Source: Cyanophora paradoxa (Eukaryota > Glaucocystophyceae > Cyanophorales > Cyanophoraceae). From it: 47,208 nucleotides of DNA. Positions 41,331 through 47,208 of the stretch are shown here, piece by piece. Position numbers and translations under genes: made by a program. The notes beneath the pieces are model-generated. The model ran no database searches and was not told where the DNA came from. It saw only the letters and a program-made list of their open reading frames with translations. The stretch lies in the NCBI GenBank assembly GCA_004431415.1, contig QPMI01000293.1, forward strand, positions 1 through 47,208, read 5' to 3'. Positions within the stretch are counted from its first letter, which is position 1. Each line of letters begins with the position of its first letter.

Positions 41331-44300
41331 ATGCGCAGGTCGGACAGCTACGACAAGAAGGCGCTCGTGGTCCTCGAGAGCCTCCAGTTCGCCGTCTTTC
41401 CCCTCTTTTCGCTGCTTTCCGGGGCCGGCGTCTGGAAGGGATCGACGGGGAACTGGCTCTTCGGATTCGCCTTCACAAATTCCTTCGGGTGCGCTAGCGT
41501 TGGGGGCACAAGAGGGCGCCGGCGCTCCTCTGCGTGACGCCGGCGCCGTTGCGTGGGGCGGCTGCAGGGTGTACAAGGCGGGGGTCCCATTGTGCGTGCT
41601 CTGCGCCTTCGCGCTGCACTGCTTCAAGCTCTACGAGCACTTCCGCCACGGCGTGCCCGTCGAGGATTCATGGCTTCTCATCTACAGGCCCGTCCCCGTC
41701 CCCCGGCCCCACCCTCGCGCAACCCGCCCTCCTCCCGGGCCCGCGCCTGACCGCGTCCCCCGTGGCAGCTTCCGAGTGGTGTGGCGGACGCTGAAGCCGC
41801 TGTTCGTGGTGGCGGTGCTCGAGCAGTCGTTCGCCTCCGTCGCCGTCTGCTTGCGCGCCGGTGCCGCAGAGACGCTCTCGGGCTTCGGCATCGTGCGCGC
41901 GCCCTCGAGCTGGCGGCGGTGCGGAGGCGCGGGGGGCGGGGCGCTCAGCGAGGGGGGGGCGCTCAGGTCGTCTGCGGGGTGGAGGTGGCGGTGTGCGCCC
42001 TCACCGTGGCCGCCCTCCTCGTCCTCACCACCGTGTCCGTCCCCGCCCCGCCACTCCCCGCGCCCCACCGCCCCCCGCCCCGACCTCGCCCCGCCGCCCT
42101 CCAGCGACTACTCCCCCTCGGTCGCCGGCCCGTCGGGGCGGAACCGGGCGTGGTCGGGGTCGCTGCTGCAGGAGGCGGCGCGGCTGCTCTTCGTGCTCCT
42201 CAGCGTCGCCCACGAGATGCGGGACGCCTCGCGCGAGCTCGCCGCCCTCGCCACCCTCGCCGCCCTCGCCGCCCACGAGTGTCCGCACCGCGCCCCGAGC
42301 AGCCCCCGCCAGGCGCAGAGCGCGCGGCGAGCGGCGCGGGGGGGGCGGGGGCGCAGACGTGTACCTCTCGGAGCCGTCGCTCTGGCTCTCCCAGACGCGC
42401 CTCACCTCCTACTGCGTCGGCCTCGCCGCCGTCCTCCTCTCCGGACTCAGGGTCCGCGCCCCGCCCCTCTCCCGCGACTCGACCCTCACGCCTGCCGGCC
42501 CCAGAGCTTCGACATCGTCGCCGCCTCGGTGCCGCCCCTGGAGCCTCGCATGCCGCCCGGGGCTGACGGGCCCGCGCAGAGCGTGCCGGTGGGCGTGGCG
42601 CTGCTGGCGCCACCGCTCGCGTACGCGGCCTTCGCCGCCGCGCGCCGCCGCCACGCCGCCCTCTGCGCCGCCTCCTCCCCGGAGACCACCGCCGCCTGGC
42701 GCGCGCCCCCGCAGCTCCCCGCGAGCCGGGGGCGCGGCTGAGGCGGGGGGGCGCAGGGCGCTGGAGGTGCCGGTGGCGACGCGGCAGCTGAGCGAGGGCC
42801 AGGAGGTGGAGCAGGTGGAGGGGACCTTCGCGGCCGCCCTCGCCCGCTTCCCCGAGTCGCAGCTGCTCCGCGTCGCCTTCGCCGAGTTCCTGCTCTGGTC
42901 CAAGGACCCCTCCACCCTCATCCAGCACCTCTGCAAGCTCTCCACCGCCTCCCTCTGGTTCCCCTACCGCTACAGGCGCGTTTCCCGCTCCCTCCGGTCC
43001 GAGACGCGCCGCGGCGCGGCGCTGAGGGGGGGCGGCGGCGGCGGGGCAGGATGTACAGCATCAACCGGCGGCGCATTGAGGCCATCGAGCAGGCGCGCGG
43101 GCCCCCGCGGCCCGGAGCGCGCGGCTCGGCTCTGTCTGACGGGGGCGGGGGCGCGGTGGGAGCAGATGCTGGGGGAGTCGTCGCTGACGTTCCAGGAGGA
43201 GTTCAAGTTGGCAAAGTCGGTGCACATCGAGGCGCTGGCGCGCATCCGCTCCTTCTGGGAGATCCTCCTCCGCAACGACCTCGACCCCCACCTCCTCGCC
43301 CGCGTCCGCGCACCCCGCCGCCCCCGCCGCCCCGCCCGCCCCGCACCCTCAAGCCGCACCGTCCCCCGCGCAGGTCTCGGAGAGCGTTGGGCACAGCCGG
43401 CGGCGGGGCGACGCCAAGTACCGGCGCCTCCTCGGCCGCTTCCGCTCCCGCCGCCTCATGGCCGCCTGTCCGCCCCGCCCCGCCCCGCCCGCCTTCCCGG
43501 CGGGTGGCGCCTGAGGCGGGGCGGGGCAGACGCGCGGTTCCTGTCGCGGGTCTCGTGGGAGCTGGACCTGGCGGAGCGGTACCAGCGGGAGGCGGAGGAG
43601 CAGGCCAAGCCCGAGGGCGCCCCCGACGAGCCCGACGAGCTCTTCCCCGGCCCCGCCCCCGCCCCCTCCCTCCCCAAGGAGCCCACCGGTACCGCCGTCG
43701 CGCCCGCCGCCGCCCCCGAGGGCCCCGCCCGCGCCGCCCGCGCCACCATGCGCGGCAAGAGCGTCGGCAGCGGCAAGGCCCGCGCCTACTTCGGTGAGAG
43801 CGACTCCGGGGCCGCCTCGGCTGCGGGCGCCGCGGCGGGACCCGGGCCCCGGGCGGGGGCCGCCAGCGCGGGGCCGGGGCGCCTGCACGGCATCCTCAAG
43901 GCGCGGAGCGGCGGGCTGAAGTCGGCGCACAGCTCGCACGGCATCAGCGCGAGGGCCCTCTCGGCCATCGGCCTGGGTGCGAGCGCGAAGTCGGCCGCTC
44001 TCGGGCAGTCCGGCTCACGCGGTGGCGGCGGTGCGCAGGGTCGGAGGAGGACAGCTTCAGCGAGACGCTGAACCAGACAGCCGCCATGTCGGCCGAGGCC
44101 GCCAAGCAACAGGACCTGCGGGTGCGCGTCAAGCGGGCCTCGAACAGCGCGGCGGTGGACGCCCTCGCGCGGCGCACCCTCGCCGTGCTCCTCCTCGGCG
44201 TCCTCCTCGGGGCCGGCTACTACGCCTCGGTGCGCTCCCTGGTGGAGAACACGCGGGCCGTCGTCGGCGTGCTCGGCTCCTCCGTGGAGCGCACGCGCCT

Positions 44301-47208
44301 CTCCCAGGAGGCACCACTCCTCGCCCGCTCCCTCGCCGCCGCCCGCGCCCGCGGCGACCGCCCGGCCGCCGCCGCCGCCCAGGCCGCCCTCAAGGCCGCC
44401 GCCAAGCGCCTCCACGGCCTCCACAAGGTGGAAGCCCGCCGCCGCGCGCCGCGCCGCACGCGCCTCGCACGGGCCGACGCGCGGGGGCGCTCGGCGGGGG
44501 CAGCAACTGTACACGGACGGGATGATGAGCGCGCGGCAGCTGCGGGAGGTGATGGAGCAGCCGCTCGTGCGCACCCGCGACGCCCTCGCCGACGACGGCG
44601 CCGCCGCCACCCTCTCCCTCTGGGAGGCCCGCCCCGCCCCCGCCGCCCCCGCCCCCGCCCCCGCCCCCGCCCCCGCCCCGCCTCTGACGCGCCCCGTCAG
44701 TTCGGGAACCGGTACGTGAGGAAGGCGCTGGACGTGGCGGAGTACAACGGGACGGGCCCGCTCCCCGCGCACCACTACGCGTTCCTCGTGGAGAACGCGG
44801 AGGCGGCGCTCGCCTCCTTCTCGAACGCGACGCGGGTCTACTGCGAGAGCAACGTCAGCGCCGGGCGCCTCCGCCTCGCCCTCCAGCTCCTCTTCGCCGC
44901 CGTCCTCCTCGCAATCGTCTTCTCCGTGAAAGAATACCTCATCGCGCCCGTGCTGCGGGGCCTCGACCGGGAGCGCAAGCTGGCGGTGTCGGTCTTCGGG
45001 GCGATCCCCAAGGGGAACATGGCGCACCTGATCGAGGGGATCCGCAAGGAGGAGCTCGCCCTCATCGAGGAGGCGACTGAGTACGAGGAGGCCCTCGGGC
45101 TGCAGCTCGCGGGGCCCCGCCACTCGGTCGGCGCCCTCTCCGGCCTCGCCGACTCGAGCTTCGGGATCGCCTCGCTGGCGCCCCCCTCGAGCGCCAGCGG
45201 GCCCTCGTGCCTCGGGAACGGCGCCATCATGGCGGCCGCGCAGTCGGCGGCGAACCACGCGCGGACGGAGGCGCGGGACGGGGCCCGGCGGCACTCCCCG
45301 ACGGCGGTCTCGCTGGAGTCGCACATGTACCGGCGGGTCTTTTTCGGGCTCCTGCTTGTCGCCCTCGCCCTCCTGCTCATGCTCGCGCACGCCTTCTGGC
45401 TCGTCGGCCACGGCCTCGGCATCGCCAACGAGATCGCCGCCTCGGGCCAAAGGGGGGTACTCGTCCGGAGCCTTCACCTCTCCGCCGTCCACCTCGCCAC
45501 CGCCCCCGACGAGGCCGCCCGCGCCGAGAGCCGCGCCAAGATCCTCGCCCACGGTCCCCGCCCCCGCCCGCCCCGCCTCGTCGCCCCGCGGGGCTGACGC
45601 GGCGGGGGCAGCTCTGGTGCTCGAGGCGACGCACCAGGCCCTCGTCTTCGGCTCCGCCGCCGCCGGCATCGCAGGTGACCCCGCCCGCCCAGCCCCAAGC
45701 CTCGCCGAGCGGGGGGAGCCTGGGGCGCCTTGCATGCCTCCCCCTGCCCGAGCCCCGTGCCACGCATACGAACCCCGGCCCGCCCGGCCCACCGCCCACC
45801 CCCCGGGGCGGACATAACGCGCCCTGCGCGCTTTCCCTGACCTCAGTGGGGCACACCCTGCACATCGGCCAAGGTCTGCGGGCCTCGCGCCCGCCGGGCA
45901 CCCGGTCCCCTTGCCGAGTGCAGGGCGGGGGAGGGGGGACCGCCGCGAGGCGTTTGCGCGCAACCGCCGCTTGACGCGGGGGTTCCGGCGCAGCTTCCTC
46001 GCGGCGGTACGATGCGATGGAGGCGCTGATGTACTCGAGCCCCGCAACGGACGCCGACGCGTGGCGCCGCCACTTCAACGCCTCCGGGCCGGCCGCGCAC
46101 CTCGCCAACAAGACCGGCGACTACCGCACCGCGTGCGCCCTCGCCCCCGACGTTGGCGAGGGCGGGATTCGAGGCTGAAGGGACGGGGGCGGCGGGGCGC
46201 AGGTACTGCCTGGAGTTCTCGCTTTCGCGGTTCGTGGACGAGGCGCGTGCGCTCGCGCGGGAGTCGTCCGGGGCCCTCTCGGAGGGGAACGAGCACCTGG
46301 CGCACCTCGCCGAGGCGGACGGGGGCCTGCTCTCCCAGCAGCTCGACCTCGCCATCGCGCGCTTCTCGGGGGAGTCGCTGGCGCACCTGCAGCGGGGGAT
46401 GCGGCAGCAGGAGTCCCTCCTCCTTGCCTCCTTCCTCTCCATTGCCCTCGTCTTCCTCGCCGTCTTCCTCCCCGTCCGCCCCCTTTCTCCCTTCCCCTTC
46501 CCAAGCGCCCCCGCCATCGTCCCCGTCCCGTCTTTCTCTGAGGGAGCGCGCGGGCAGATTCTCAACGAACTGCGGGAGGAGGGCGACCTGACGCTCTCCA
46601 TGCTCTGGCCCGCCCGCCCCCGCCGCCCCGCGCGGGGAGCTGACATGGGCGCGGGGGCGCAGCATGGTGCCCGGGGAGGAGCTGGACAAGATTGAGGCGG
46701 TGCGGGCGTTCCTGGAGGAGAAGCAGGGCGGGGGCGGGGCGGGGGCGGGGGCGGGGCCGGAGGGTTTCGAGCGGCTGCTGGAGGCGTCGCGGCAGGAGAC
46801 GCGCTCGATCATGGAGGCCGTCTACGTCGGCATCGCCGTCTTCGACACCGGTGCCCGCCCCCGTGCCTCGCCCCGCCCGCCCCTCGCCTCCCTGAGGCGC
46901 GGCCGGGGCGGGCAGCCGGGGAGATCGCCCTCGTGAACCACGCGACGGAGCGCGCCTTCGGCTACAAGCGCTCTGAGCTCGTCGGCCGCCCCGCCTCCCT
47001 CCTCATCGGCCCCGCCCTTCACGGGTCCGCCAGCGCCCGCCCCCGCATCCCCCCTCCGCCGGCCGCGCTGCTCACCGGGGCGGGGGGGGCCAGGGCGCTG
47101 GTGCTGGGCTCGCGGGAGGTGGTGGGGCAGCAGCTGGAGATCACGGCGGAGCGGAGCGGCGGGGAGAAGTTCCCCTGCACCGTCGCCATCACCGACGTCG
47201 CCTCCGCG
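41331..47208 (+). CDS. TmcB-like multi-membrane protein with PAS domain, 3' end cut by window
   Basis: Large protist membrane proteins of this type pair an N-terminal membrane region and a helical TmcB/TmcC-like region with PAS sensory domains; their exact role is mostly unknown. From ATG 41331: DSYDKKALVVLESLQFAVFP, then (frame rejoined across introns) AGVPLCVLCAFALHCFKLYE, LKPLFVVAVLEQSFASVAVC, AVCALTVAALLVLTTVSV and SVPVGVALLAPPLAYAAFAA. The soluble region TFAAALARFPESQLLRVAFA with EFLLWSKDPSTLIQHLCKLS (42828-42944), IRSFWEILLRNDLDPHLLAR, and FLSRVSWELDLAERYQREAE follows. More membrane helices are LAVLLLGVLLGAGYYASVRS (44179-44238), LRLALQLLFAAVLLAIVFSV (44866-44925), YRRVFFGLLLVALALLLMLA (45328-45387) and LLLASFLSIALVFLAVFLPV (46420-46480). 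A PAS-like domain, IMEAVYVGIAVFDTG then IALVNHATERAFGYKRSELV (46810-46985), runs to the window end. Intron 41688-41768 has a GC donor. The start is uncertain. Confidence 0.78.

Noticed and set aside
1-47208. Bacterial origin of the contig, suggested by high GC
   Set aside because: All recognisable genes are eukaryotic types broken by introns that restore frame; only the 16.4-16.6 kb fragment looks prokaryotic.

Overview
The window is nuclear DNA from a very GC-rich eukaryote. Every recognisable gene is split into short exons whose reading frames rejoin only across introns of about 50-130 bp. The host introns are C-rich at the 5' side, have a TGAC/TGAG branch-point-like motif a few bases before a G-rich ...CAG acceptor, and often use a GC instead of a GT donor. 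A BBS6/MKKS chaperonin gene implies a ciliated or flagellated lineage. A GC-rich flagellate alga such as a haptophyte is my best guess, but the sequence alone does not settle it.

Layout. 1-2.2 kb: 3' part of a leucine-rich-repeat gene. 2.6-5.9 kb: a formamidopyrimidine-DNA-glycosylase (Fpg/MutM) homologue with a long low-complexity tail. 6.26-16.40 kb: a complete 10.1-kb DNA transposon with 108-109-bp terminal inverted repeats and a 5-bp target duplication. It carries two convergent intron-rich genes: an integrase (HHCC finger, DDE core, CXC and SAP-like domains) and a large unrecognised protein. 16.43-16.6 kb: a small AT-rich island with bacterial-looking mini-ORFs. 16.9-23.4 kb: a large membrane receptor with an ANF/periplasmic-binding-like ectodomain, cysteine-rich GCC2/GCC3 repeats and several membrane segments. 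23.6-25.1 kb (minus): soluble inorganic pyrophosphatase, divergent from NOL11 (25.1-28.4 kb). 29.1-35.0 kb: a THOC2-like gene with long RS- and proline-rich regions, possibly two genes. 35.4-36.8 kb (minus): a PQ-loop (PQLC2/Ypq-type) transporter, divergent from MKKS/BBS6 (37.1-39.4 kb). 39.4-40.2 kb: the C-terminal half of a PCMT-domain gene with an apparent frameshift. 41.3 kb to the end: a TmcB-like multi-membrane protein with a PAS domain, cut by the window edge.

The host genes are mostly housekeeping genes (ribosome biogenesis, mRNA export, phosphate metabolism, DNA repair, ciliary chaperonin, amino-acid transport) plus two large sensory membrane proteins. The most unusual feature is the transposon. 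At least nine introns on its two strands carry the palindromic word CAACGCATGCGTTG or its half CAACGC/GCGTTG. The same half-site lies at the inner edge of both terminal inverted repeats, and one exon-intron unit of the minus-strand gene is tandemly triplicated. Exon boundaries were worked out by eye; gene ends are firmer than many internal junctions.
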